NCBI GenBank assembly: GCA_937880335.1
Contig: CALFLJ010000114.1
Location: 1-24,771 of the forward strand
DNA from: an uncultured Succinatimonas sp.
GTDB lineage: Bacteria > Pseudomonadota > Gammaproteobacteria > Enterobacterales > Succinivibrionaceae
Length of the DNA: 24,771 nt
Reading direction: 5' to 3'
How positions within the stretch are numbered: the first letter of the stretch is position 1; each line of letters begins with the position of its first letter. Below, piece after piece: positions 8,467 through 15,252 of the stretch. The position numbers and the translations under genes were made by a program. Under the pieces are notes generated by a model. The model was given only the letters and a program-made list of their open reading frames with translations, had not been told where the DNA came from and did no database searches.

Positions 8467-8879
8467 AGTATGATGATATTCTATATCACCCTTACCCTTT
8501 TTTAGGAATTGAGCATAAAATCAAATCTCATGAAAGGGCTGCCCAATTTATGCCTTTTGCTGCATTATCAGGATTTGATGAAGCCTGTGAGGAAGTTGCT
8601 CGCATTACAGATGAAGAGATAAGTCTTTCTGATAATAGTCTTGATGAATTAAATAGAAAAATAAATTTCTTATATGAACATTTAAGTGAAAAAGCTATTG
8701 TTACTTTTACTTGCTTTGTCAAAGATGCGCTTAAAAGTGGTGGGCATTATGACCTATATACAGGCTTTATCAAAAAAATAAATTTAGTTGAAGGCACAAT
8801 CACCCTCAACAGCGGAATAAAAATTGATAAAAATCAAATTTGCGATATTGAGGGAGATATTTTTAAATTTTTAGAATAA
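8463..8879 (+). CDS. YolD-like protein
   Basis: A 138-residue protein resembling the YolD-like family, small proteins encoded next to UvrX-type polymerases in Bacillus and related Firmicutes and their prophages. It matches in the N-terminal block HERAAQFMPFAALSGFDEA, followed by the RxTDE region, and in the C-terminal beta-rich half with KSGGHYDLYTGFIKKI. It starts at GTG 8463, inside the last codons of the polymerase gene, so the two are co-translated. YolD-like proteins are thought to assist or regulate the partner polymerase, by analogy with UmuD, but they are not UmuD-like proteases. I see no membrane segment or catalytic motif. Confidence 0.85.
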   Translation: MKYDDILYHPYPFLGIEHKIKSHERAAQFMPFAALSGFDEACEEVARITDEEISLSDNSLDELNRKINFLYEHLSEKAIVTFTCFVKDALKSGGHYDLYTGFIKKINLVEGTITLNSGIKIDKNQICDIEGDIFKFLE

Positions 8880-8914
8880 ATGTGCTTATAAATTTTTATT
8901 AATTTATCTAATCA

Positions 8915-10594
8915 TTACTTTAATTTATGTTTATTCCATATTCTACACCTTTGAAAAATATCATCTTCTTTATTATAAAAATGAGTATTTACATCTAGAA
9001 TTCCAATAAGACTGTGATAGAAATTGTCATGAGAAAAACGCTCAAAAGAGATCTTGTTTAAACAATCGAGATTAAGCCTATGATCTACCACATATGAGTC
9101 AGAAAACCAGGTCATAAAAGGAACTTCTTTCTGCTCATCAGGGGCTAGAGAATAAGGAGTTCCATGTAAATAAAGCCCCATCTCTCCTAAGGATTCTCCA
9201 TGATCTGAGATATAAATAAGAGCTGTACCGAACTTATCCTCATATTGTTTTAATAGCTCAATTGATTTTGCAACTACAAAATCTGTATATGCTATGGTGT
9301 TGTCATAAGCATTGATAATTTCCTCTTGTGAGCAATTCTCTATATCACCACGATTACATGTAGGGAAGAAAATTTTCTTATCCTCAGGCACGCGAGCAAA
9401 ATAAGTAGGACCATGAGATCCTATTAAATGCAAAAATATAACAGTATTTTGCACACGTTCACTTGCCTCCTTTAAACTATGCTCAAGATAAGGCAATAAA
9501 ACCTCATCATAACAAGTTCCATCCTTACAGTACTTTTTATTCTGAGGATCATTTGCTTCAATTAACTTCGTTGTAAGACGATTGCAAACGCCTTTGCATC
9601 CTCCATCGTTATCAAACCATAAAACTTTGTAACCTGAAAACTTTAGAAGATCTGTAAGATTACTCGAATTTTTTGCCTTATCGTCATCATATTCATCTCG
9701 ACTCTGATTTGAAAACATGCAAGGAACAGAAACAGCTGTGGCAGTACCACATGTTTTTACCGGAGCAAATTTTATTAAATTAGTAAACTTATCGGTATAT
9801 GGGGTGGTATTACGTCTATAACCATTATGCTTAAAATTTTGAGCACGAGCAGTCTCCCCCACCAAAACTACAACAAGTTCTGGACGTTCTAAAGGGTTAT
9901 CGATAAAAGAATCTTCTCCAAATTGATTAAACTTTACATTTGCTGGGAAATAAATCTGCTTTAAAGCCTTATAACCAAACCAAATATAATTATATGGAGA
10001 TATTTCCTTACGTAAGATATTATTATTTCTTCCAATAGAGGCGTAATTTTGATAATAGAAAAAAGAAATCAATCCTAAAACAAAAAAAGCTAATGCTAAG
10101 ATAAAAACTCTCTCTAGAACGCCTCTTATAAAACTCTTAGGCCAGATAATTTTAATTTTCCATAAAAGGATTACTGGGATTAAACCAAAGATTACAAAGT
10201 TAAAAACTAACTCTGTATTAAAATAAGACAAGGCCTCTTGAGTATTGGTGGAAAAAATATTTACCATCATGTCATAGTCAAAAATAATGCCATATTTATA
10301 TGCAAAATAATTGACTATAGCCCCCGTCAATATAAAAAACGAAAAGGCTATCTTAAAAAGATATTTTCCTGAAAATACTAAAAATACTATGCTTAAAGCA
10401 AAAAAAAGAACAATCGGCGGGGTTAAGGAAAAAATAAATCCTACATTAGAAGAATTTTCTAAAATTTGATAAAAATGAGAGAGTAATTGCCTATTTAACG
10501 CTACAACGAAAAAGAAAGTAACAATATAAAAAACTACAAACCAAGGTGCTTTTACATTTAACAAAAAGTCTTTATATTTTTTTAAATCTATCAT
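8915..10594 (-). CDS. eptA: lipid A phosphoethanolamine transferase, EptA/MCR family
   Basis: Inner-membrane enzyme that transfers phosphoethanolamine from phosphatidylethanolamine to lipid A, lowering surface charge and sensitivity to cationic peptides. The N-terminal 180 residues hold five membrane helices (roughly 16-36, 52-75, 80-100, 127-148, 162-181), followed by a periplasmic sulfatase-fold domain. Expected zinc and catalytic residues are all present: Glu247 in GETAR, nucleophile Thr286 in CGTATAVSVPC, Asp464-His465 in SDHGESLG, His394 in SHGP and His477 in LHGTP. Cysteines 282/292, 356/361 and 413/421 fit the family disulfides. The 559-residue length is normal. It appears chromosomal: no mobile element flanks it, and base composition looks like its neighbours. 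Confidence 0.93.
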   Translation of the reverse strand: MIDLKKYKDFLLNVKAPWFVVFYIVTFFFVVALNRQLLSHFYQILENSSNVGFIFSLTPPIVLFFALSIVFLVFSGKYLFKIAFSFFILTGAIVNYFAYKYGIIFDYDMMVNIFSTNTQEALSYFNTELVFNFVIFGLIPVILLWKIKIIWPKSFIRGVLERVFILALAFFVLGLISFFYYQNYASIGRNNNILRKEISPYNYIWFGYKALKQIYFPANVKFNQFGEDSFIDNPLERPELVVVLVGETARAQNFKHNGYRRNTTPYTDKFTNLIKFAPVKTCGTATAVSVPCMFSNQSRDEYDDDKAKNSSNLTDLLKFSGYKVLWFDNDGGCKGVCNRLTTKLIEANDPQNKKYCKDGTCYDEVLLPYLEHSLKEASERVQNTVIFLHLIGSHGPTYFARVPEDKKIFFPTCNRGDIENCSQEEIINAYDNTIAYTDFVVAKSIELLKQYEDKFGTALIYISDHGESLGEMGLYLHGTPYSLAPDEQKEVPFMTWFSDSYVVDHRLNLDCLNKISFERFSHDNFYHSLIGILDVNTHFYNKEDDIFQRCRIWNKHKLK

Positions 10595-10721
10595 AAATCT
10601 TATATTTCTAATATCAAGTTTACACTTAAAAATTAATTAATCTTTATATTTATTAACAAGTTAATTTAATATAAAACTAAATTTAATTTATGTAAAATGA
10701 TCTTAAGTCTATGATATTTTG

Positions 10722-10738
10722 GTTAAGTATATGTTAAA
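10722..10738 (-). promoter_or_regulatory. possible PmrA/BasR-like box upstream of eptA
   Basis: On the minus strand this reads TTTAAC-ATATA-CTTAAC, two half-sites 11 bp apart. It matches the enterobacterial PmrA consensus YTTAAK-N5-YTTAAK at ten of twelve positions. A further CTTAAG lies at 10702-10707. It is about 130 bases before the eptA start. The region is very AT-rich, so a chance match is quite possible. Confidence 0.25.
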
Positions 10739-10749
10739 TTAAAGCATAC

Positions 10750-10781
10750 AAAAAAACCTAGGATGTATTTAACAACCTAGG
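10750..10781 (-). terminator. intrinsic terminator of dnaQ-gmhA
   Basis: On the minus strand CCTAGG (10781-10776), a 13-base loop and CCTAGG (10762-10757) precede seven Ts. It starts about 20 bases after the gmhA stop and separates this operon from eptA, implying that eptA has its own promoter in 10595-10749. Confidence 0.75.
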
Positions 10782-10799
10782 CTCTATAAAATTTTCTTA

Positions 10800-11381
10800 C
10801 TATTTTTTACTTAACATTTCCTCAATACCACGGATCATAATATGAATAATCATTGTATGAACCTCTTGAATGCGATCTGCAAAACCAAAATGAGGAACAA
10901 TTATCGGTAAATCACAAAGATCTTTTAATTTACCTCCATCTTTACCTAAAAGCAGAATTGTCTTAACGCCTCTTTCTCGACTTACCTTGCAAGCTTCAAT
11001 AATATTTTTTGAATTTCCAGAAGTTGAAATTCCTAAAAATACATCCCCACTACGACCCATGCCTTCAATAAAACGAGAAAAAACATAATCAAAACCATAA
11101 TCATTAGCAACACAGGTAAGATGGCTTGGATCACAAATAGCTATAGCGGCATAAGAAGGTCTATCGCCGCGGAAGCGACCAGTTAGCTCTTCTGCAAAAT
11201 GTTGGGCGTCACACATACTTCCGCCATTTCCTGCAGAAATAACCTTACCCCCTTGTTTTATTGATTGCGCCATAATTTCTATAGCAGACTCAATATTTTG
11301 TTTTGTATCAGGTTTGGCAATAAAATTACCTAAGACCTCATACTCCTCTCGCAGATCGTCTAGAACATTAAAAGAAAGCAT
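10800..11381 (-). CDS. gmhA: D-sedoheptulose 7-phosphate isomerase
   Basis: SIS-domain enzyme converting sedoheptulose 7-phosphate to D-glycero-D-manno-heptose 7-phosphate, the first step toward ADP-heptose for the lipopolysaccharide inner core. The 193-residue length and numbering match E. coli GmhA (192): the SAGNGGS phosphate-binding loop at 49-55, zinc ligands His61 and Glu65 in HFAEELTGR, the GISTSGNS loop at 117-124, and His180 near the C-terminus. PHFGFADRIQEVH is a family signature. It follows dnaQ by two bases, with AGGAA inside the end of dnaQ as ribosome binding site, so the two are co-transcribed. With eptA next door, this area contributes two envelope LPS functions. Confidence 0.96.
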   Translation of the reverse strand: MLSFNVLDDLREEYEVLGNFIAKPDTKQNIESAIEIMAQSIKQGGKVISAGNGGSMCDAQHFAEELTGRFRGDRPSYAAIAICDPSHLTCVANDYGFDYVFSRFIEGMGRSGDVFLGISTSGNSKNIIEACKVSRERGVKTILLLGKDGGKLKDLCDLPIIVPHFGFADRIQEVHTMIIHIMIRGIEEMLSKK

Positions 11382-11383
11382 GC

Positions 11384-12325
11384 TTATTCCTCATTTTTAT
11401 TTTTTTTGACCCGGCCCATAACCCGATCTTCCCATTCCATATACATTTCATGATCTTTTTTTTGATAAGACTCATAAAGTTCTCTTTGGTGGTCATTTAG
11501 AAGTTTATCCATCATTTCACTCTTTTGAGCCTTTAGTCTTGCTTTGTATTCTTTTTTTCCTTCTTCCTCACCTTTTTTTAAAAATGGACAGGAATATTGT
11601 GGCCCCCAGGTTGAGCCCCCCATAGCAATACCGTCAATTTCATTTAAAGGTCTACTTTGGGATAATTCAATAAGATTAACTATGTGTACAGCCTCACGAT
11701 CCTCTTCGACAGACATCAAAGGTAAATGAACCCCCGAAGGTCTTTGCCAGTATTTTTGCACTACATCAGATCCCATATCTCCGAAATTTATGGAACGCTG
11801 ACCGCCTGTCATAGCAAGATAAACCTCAGCTAGAATCTGGGCGTCTAACAAAGCTCCGTGCATAGTACGAGCACTTTTGTCTACATCATATAAATTACAA
11901 AGATTATCAAGATTTACCTGATGTCCAGGACAAAGTTTCATAGCTAACGATACGGTATCCACTACTGTTACCATATCAGAAGTTCGCTCATTTAATCCCA
12001 GTAAAAGCCACTCCTTATCCATAAATCCAACGTCAAACTTAGCATTATGAATGAGAAGTTCCGAGCCCCTAATAAAATCTATAAGCTCAGAGGCCACCTG
12101 CGAAAATAACGGCTTATCTGCTAAAAATTCATTTGATATACCATGAACGTTAAATGCTTCCTCATCAACAGGACGTTCAGGATTTACATAAAGTTGTAAT
12201 TGGCGTCCCGTAATTTTTCGGTCGATTATTTCAACGCAACCAACTTCAATTATTCTGTGATCGCCAGGAGTTCCGTCATCGGATTTACCGGTGGTCTCGG
12301 TATCTAATGCCACCTGTCTTTTCAT
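11384..12325 (-). CDS. dnaQ: DNA polymerase III epsilon (proofreading) subunit with extended tail
   Basis: 3'-5' DEDDh proofreading exonuclease of the replicative polymerase. Active-site residues are Asp8 and Glu10 (LDTETTG), Asp98 (NAKFD), His156 and Asp161 (HGALLDAQILAEVYLAMTGGQ). QRSINF at 176-181 aligns with the clamp-binding motif of E. coli epsilon. E. coli DnaQ has 243 residues. This protein has 313, with the extra material after about residue 245 being strongly charged and probably helical (Glu/Lys/Gln-rich, ending KKNKNEE). The 182-244 stretch would correspond to the polymerase-alpha binding region but is poorly conserved by eye. It is divergent from rnhA as in E. coli and is the first gene of the dnaQ-gmhA operon. 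Confidence 0.95.
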   Translation of the reverse strand: MKRQVALDTETTGKSDDGTPGDHRIIEVGCVEIIDRKITGRQLQLYVNPERPVDEEAFNVHGISNEFLADKPLFSQVASELIDFIRGSELLIHNAKFDVGFMDKEWLLLGLNERTSDMVTVVDTVSLAMKLCPGHQVNLDNLCNLYDVDKSARTMHGALLDAQILAEVYLAMTGGQRSINFGDMGSDVVQKYWQRPSGVHLPLMSVEEDREAVHIVNLIELSQSRPLNEIDGIAMGGSTWGPQYSCPFLKKGEEEGKKEYKARLKAQKSEMMDKLLNDHQRELYESYQKKDHEMYMEWEDRVMGRVKKNKNEE

Positions 12326-12502
12326 GTATTTACCTTAAAAATTTAGCTGACTAAAAAGCTTTTATTTAACAGTTTAACGAAAATTATTGCGCATAGGCAT
12401 AAAAAAAGAAAATTTTATAGAAAATCTATTAAATTAACAGACTAAAAATCAATATCTTAATTTAACATACTTATTTTTATAAAATTTATTTAGCTTCTTT
12501 TA

Positions 12503-12511
12503 TGATATACT
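12503..12511 (+). promoter_or_regulatory. possible extended -10 promoter
   Basis: TGATATACT fits the extended -10 pattern TGnTATAAT with one mismatch. A transcript would start near 12518 and run through the two hairpins at 12534-12567 toward rnhA, 400 bases away. No good -35 is visible. Confidence 0.3.
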
Positions 12512-12907
12512 TTCGAAAATTAATAAAAAGTCTCTATGTTAAAGCATAGCAAAACTTTATATTTTGCCTAGTTTATAAATTAAGTCTTGCTCTAAATCTC
12601 AAATAAACATTGGGCACTTAACAACGATACAATAGAAAAATTCTTAATCCGACGTTTTTATTTGATAAGTTTATTCTCCTAAAATCGCCTTGGATTAAAT
12701 AATAAAAAAAATAATAAAAGAAAAAATATTTAAGACTAATATAAATCCATAAACAACCTAAAAACAAAGTATAAAGTAAATAGTCATATATTGGATAAAA
12801 CTTTGTAAAAGACAAATCCTCAATTATATGCAAAAGAAGACTTGCTAAAATCTTATAAAATTTAAAGCAAGAGATCCTATGACCTCTTCCTTATATAACA
12901 GTATTAT

Positions 12908-12913
12908 TATAAT
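12908..12913 (+). promoter_or_regulatory. rnhA -10 element close to the start codon
   Basis: Consensus TATAAT lies ten bases before the rnhA ATG. A start about seven bases downstream would leave a leader of only a few bases, consistent with the lack of a Shine-Dalgarno. No -35 match is obvious, and the local AT bias makes chance TATAAT likely. Confidence 0.3.
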
Positions 12914-12922
12914 TTATTTACT

Positions 12923-13384
12923 ATGAAAGAAATTTCTTTATTCACTGATGGTTCTTGCTTAAAAAACCCCGGTAAAGGGGGATATGCCGCAATACTTCGC
13001 TATAAAGAGCATGAAAAAGAACTATCTGCTGGATATAAACTTACAACTAATAACCGTATGGAACTTATGGCAGTTATAAACGGACTTTCAGCAATTAAGG
13101 AACCATGTTCTGTAACTGTTGTAACTGACAGTCAGTATGTAAAAAACGGTATGACATCTTGGCTTTTAGCCTGGAAACGTAATGGTTGGGTCTCTAGCAA
13201 AAAACAGCCTGTTAAAAACCGAGACTTATGGCAAAAACTCGATGAACAATGCCAAAGGCATAAAGTATCATGGCATTGGGTTAAAGGCCATGCAGGACAT
13301 GATGAAAACGAAAGATGCGATGTTTTAGCTAAGAATGCTGCTAATAGTTGTAATCTTTTAGATGATATTGGTTTTGAAGGATAA
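12923..13384 (+). CDS. rnhA: ribonuclease HI
   Basis: Degrades the RNA strand of RNA:DNA hybrids, clearing R-loops and primers. The 153-residue length is close to E. coli RNase HI (155) and all catalytic residues are present: Asp9 (FTDGSCLKNPGKGG), Glu47 (NNRMELMA), Asp69 (VVTDSQYVKNG), His123 (KGHAGHDENERCD) and Asp133. The basic handle region around residues 80-100 (WLLAWKRNGW and following lysines) is also present. It is divergent from dnaQ, an arrangement shared with E. coli, and is followed 25 bases later by the MltD-like gene. No Shine-Dalgarno is visible before the ATG. Confidence 0.97.
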   Translation: MKEISLFTDGSCLKNPGKGGYAAILRYKEHEKELSAGYKLTTNNRMELMAVINGLSAIKEPCSVTVVTDSQYVKNGMTSWLLAWKRNGWVSSKKQPVKNRDLWQKLDEQCQRHKVSWHWVKGHAGHDENERCDVLAKNAANSCNLLDDIGFEG

Positions 13385-13409
13385 GAATTTAAATAAAACA
13401 GCAGGTATT

Positions 13410-14414
13410 ATGTTTAAGAAAAATCTAATCATAAGTGTAGGTCTAATTTTACTTACATTTATAACCATATCTGGATGTAGTACTTATAATTTAACAAAAA
13501 GTGAAGAAAGCCAAAGCTCTCACAATATCTCATACGAAAAATTACGCTTAAAAGAGGAAAGACAAAAGAGTGTATGGGATAGTTCTTTAGCTCAGGAAAA
13601 TAGTTTTCAGCTTGATATAAAACCTAATGCAGAGGAGATAAGGCTTGCGAAACAAAGTGCAAGAAGTGTGGTTTCTCATTTAAAAAACTCTGATATTTTT
13701 ATACACTTTTTACTTACAGAGCTAAAAAACAATGATCTTCCTTTAGAGTTAGTTGCAATTCCTTTAATTGAAAGTGGCATAAATCCTAAAGTTAGATCTA
13801 ATAATGGTGCTCATGGAGCTTGGCAATATATTAGGTCTACAGGAAAATCTGTTGGTTTACACAAAACCAAAAACTATGATGATGTATATGATTTTGTAAA
13901 ATCAACGCAAGCTTCAGTTAAATACCTAAAGCGTATGTATAAAGATCTTGGTAACTGGGAGCTTGTAGTAGCAGCCTTTAATCAAGGTGAATACGGGGTA
14001 AAGAAAGCTATTGAGAAAGCTAAAGATAAGGGAATTGAGATAAAGTCTGCAGATGATATTAAATTAACTCGTGGCGCTAGAGCTTATATAAAGCGCTTTA
14101 GAGCTTATGCCGACATTATTAAAAACCCTCAAAAGTATAATGTAAGTCTACCTAATATAAAAAATAGACCTGCATTTAAAAAATTGAAAGTTGCAGATCA
14201 TATTAACTCTTTAAATGAAATTGCAAAAATATCAGGAGCTCATCTTGATACTCTAAAGAAATTAAACGCAGGCTATCTTTCAGATAAGATAGATAACAAA
14301 CATGGTCTACTAGTACCAATAGAGCATGCTGATAATTTAGAAAAACATATTCAGAAAATAAGTCAAGAAAATGCTTCAAACCTAAAACAAAATGATATTC
14401 AAAAGACTAATTAA
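13410..14414 (+). CDS. mltD: MltD-like membrane-bound lytic transglycosylase lipoprotein
   Basis: Cleaves peptidoglycan glycan strands to 1,6-anhydro products, anchored in the envelope as a lipoprotein. I start it at ATG 13410. This gives a signal peptide with lipobox ISGC (Cys23), whereas extending upstream would overlap rnhA and spoil it. The SLT catalytic core spans roughly 100-230: catalytic Glu121 in PLIESGINP, then GAHGAWQYIRSTG and AAFNQGEYGVKKAI, all typical of family 1 transglycosylases. One LysM-like segment can be seen near the C-terminus. E. coli MltD is longer (452) with two LysM domains, so this is a short form (334 residues). mltD also lies near rnhA/dnaQ in E. coli. Its stop overlaps that of the convergent downstream gene. 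Confidence 0.85.
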   Translation: MFKKNLIISVGLILLTFITISGCSTYNLTKSEESQSSHNISYEKLRLKEERQKSVWDSSLAQENSFQLDIKPNAEEIRLAKQSARSVVSHLKNSDIFIHFLLTELKNNDLPLELVAIPLIESGINPKVRSNNGAHGAWQYIRSTGKSVGLHKTKNYDDVYDFVKSTQASVKYLKRMYKDLGNWELVVAAFNQGEYGVKKAIEKAKDKGIEIKSADDIKLTRGARAYIKRFRAYADIIKNPQKYNVSLPNIKNRPAFKKLKVADHINSLNEIAKISGAHLDTLKKLNAGYLSDKIDNKHGLLVPIEHADNLEKHIQKISQENASNLKQNDIQKTN

Positions 14415-15235
14415 AAGAACATATCTCCGCCAAAGATATCCTGAATTTTTTTTGTCTCAGGGCTTTTCTTTGTTTTATCGGAATGTTCTTTTATTATATT
14501 AATATCTTGTACACTGCAATCTAGAGTCTTAAATTCCTGTATCGTATGATGTGTTTGATTACCTAATCTACACTCGCTTTTATCATTTTGAAATTTAAGT
14601 AAAGCATCCACATTCTGAGGCTTTATCTCTATTTTCTCAGCTAAAACTCTTTTATCATTTATATAAGGGAAATCATCTAAAGCTATTAAAACATTACCTA
14701 TTGCCAAACGCACAGCCCTCATAAAAGCAATATTATGTAAGGACATCTCTTCATTAGTATCACTTGAGGTATATGCCATACCAATTAAAGGTTTATCAAA
14801 ATCCTCATGATAGACATAACATTTAACAAAACTGCTTAAAGAGTTTTTATTTAAAGGACCTTCCTCAAACTCAAAGCCTTTAATTTTTTTTGAGGAGAAT
14901 AGAATAAACTGATATCCTAAAAATGTAGGTCGTGGAATAATCTTATTGTAAATATCAAGAAAAACAGGTTTTACATATTCAACTAACAAAGGGTCTAGTT
15001 TTAAATTAAGGCAGGAATTGGCATAATCTAATATATTAGTGGTATTAAGCTTATTTTGACAGGAGTTATCTAAGTTTAACTCTAAAACAAAAAGTAATTT
15101 TTTCCATAAAAGCTCACAAGGCAAGTGTATTCCATTTAACTCTTTAAATCTTTGAGCCAGAATCTCTAAACACTCTTTTTTTGGGGGCTGAATTGTTTTT
15201 AAGCCAAAAGGCCCATCACACAAACTCTCCATCAT
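14411..15235 (-). CDS. hypothetical protein, 274 residues
   Basis: I do not recognise this protein. It appears cytoplasmic, with no signal peptide and no strong membrane segment. It has a mixed alpha/beta middle (about 95-200) including FLGYQFILFSSKKIKGFEFE and AFMRAVRLAIGNVLIALDDF, and a polar tail (about 225-262) that ends in the hydrophobic QDIFGGDMFF. The pattern of an unstructured linker with a short hydrophobic end resembles a docking peptide, but no partner is evident. The start is the first of two adjacent ATGs, with AAGGC about seven bases upstream. It follows the 354-residue membrane-anchored gene by 17 bases, so they are probably one operon. It shares overlapping stop codons with the convergent mltD-like gene. 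Confidence 0.6.
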   Translation of the reverse strand: MMESLCDGPFGLKTIQPPKKECLEILAQRFKELNGIHLPCELLWKKLLFVLELNLDNSCQNKLNTTNILDYANSCLNLKLDPLLVEYVKPVFLDIYNKIIPRPTFLGYQFILFSSKKIKGFEFEEGPLNKNSLSSFVKCYVYHEDFDKPLIGMAYTSSDTNEEMSLHNIAFMRAVRLAIGNVLIALDDFPYINDKRVLAEKIEIKPQNVDALLKFQNDKSECRLGNQTHHTIQEFKTLDCSVQDINIIKEHSDKTKKSPETKKIQDIFGGDMFF

Positions 15236-15252
15236 AAAATTTGCCTTAAAAT

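Larger units (their letters stand above)
12326..12922. other. 597-base AT-rich gap between dnaQ and rnhA
   Basis: No supportable gene. The stretch is very AT-rich with A/T runs near 12700-12730. It holds a possible extended -10 promoter at 12503-12511, two adjacent short hairpins at 12534-12567 (CTATG/CATAG and GCAAAA/TTTTGC), and an inverted repeat CTTGCT/AGCAAG at 12841-12871. In E. coli the dnaQ-rnhA spacer is short, with overlapping divergent promoters, so this gap is unusually long. Confidence 0.5.

Noticed and set aside
12618..12833. 71-codon minus-strand ORF in the dnaQ-rnhA gap
   Set aside because: It begins with TTG, has no ribosome binding site, and its composition (Phe, Tyr, Leu, Ile from AT-rich DNA) is what random AT-rich sequence gives.
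13362..13409. Upstream extension of the MltD-like gene overlapping the end of rnhA
   Set aside because: The extension would put charged residues before the signal peptide. ATG 13410 gives a standard lipoprotein signal with ISGC.
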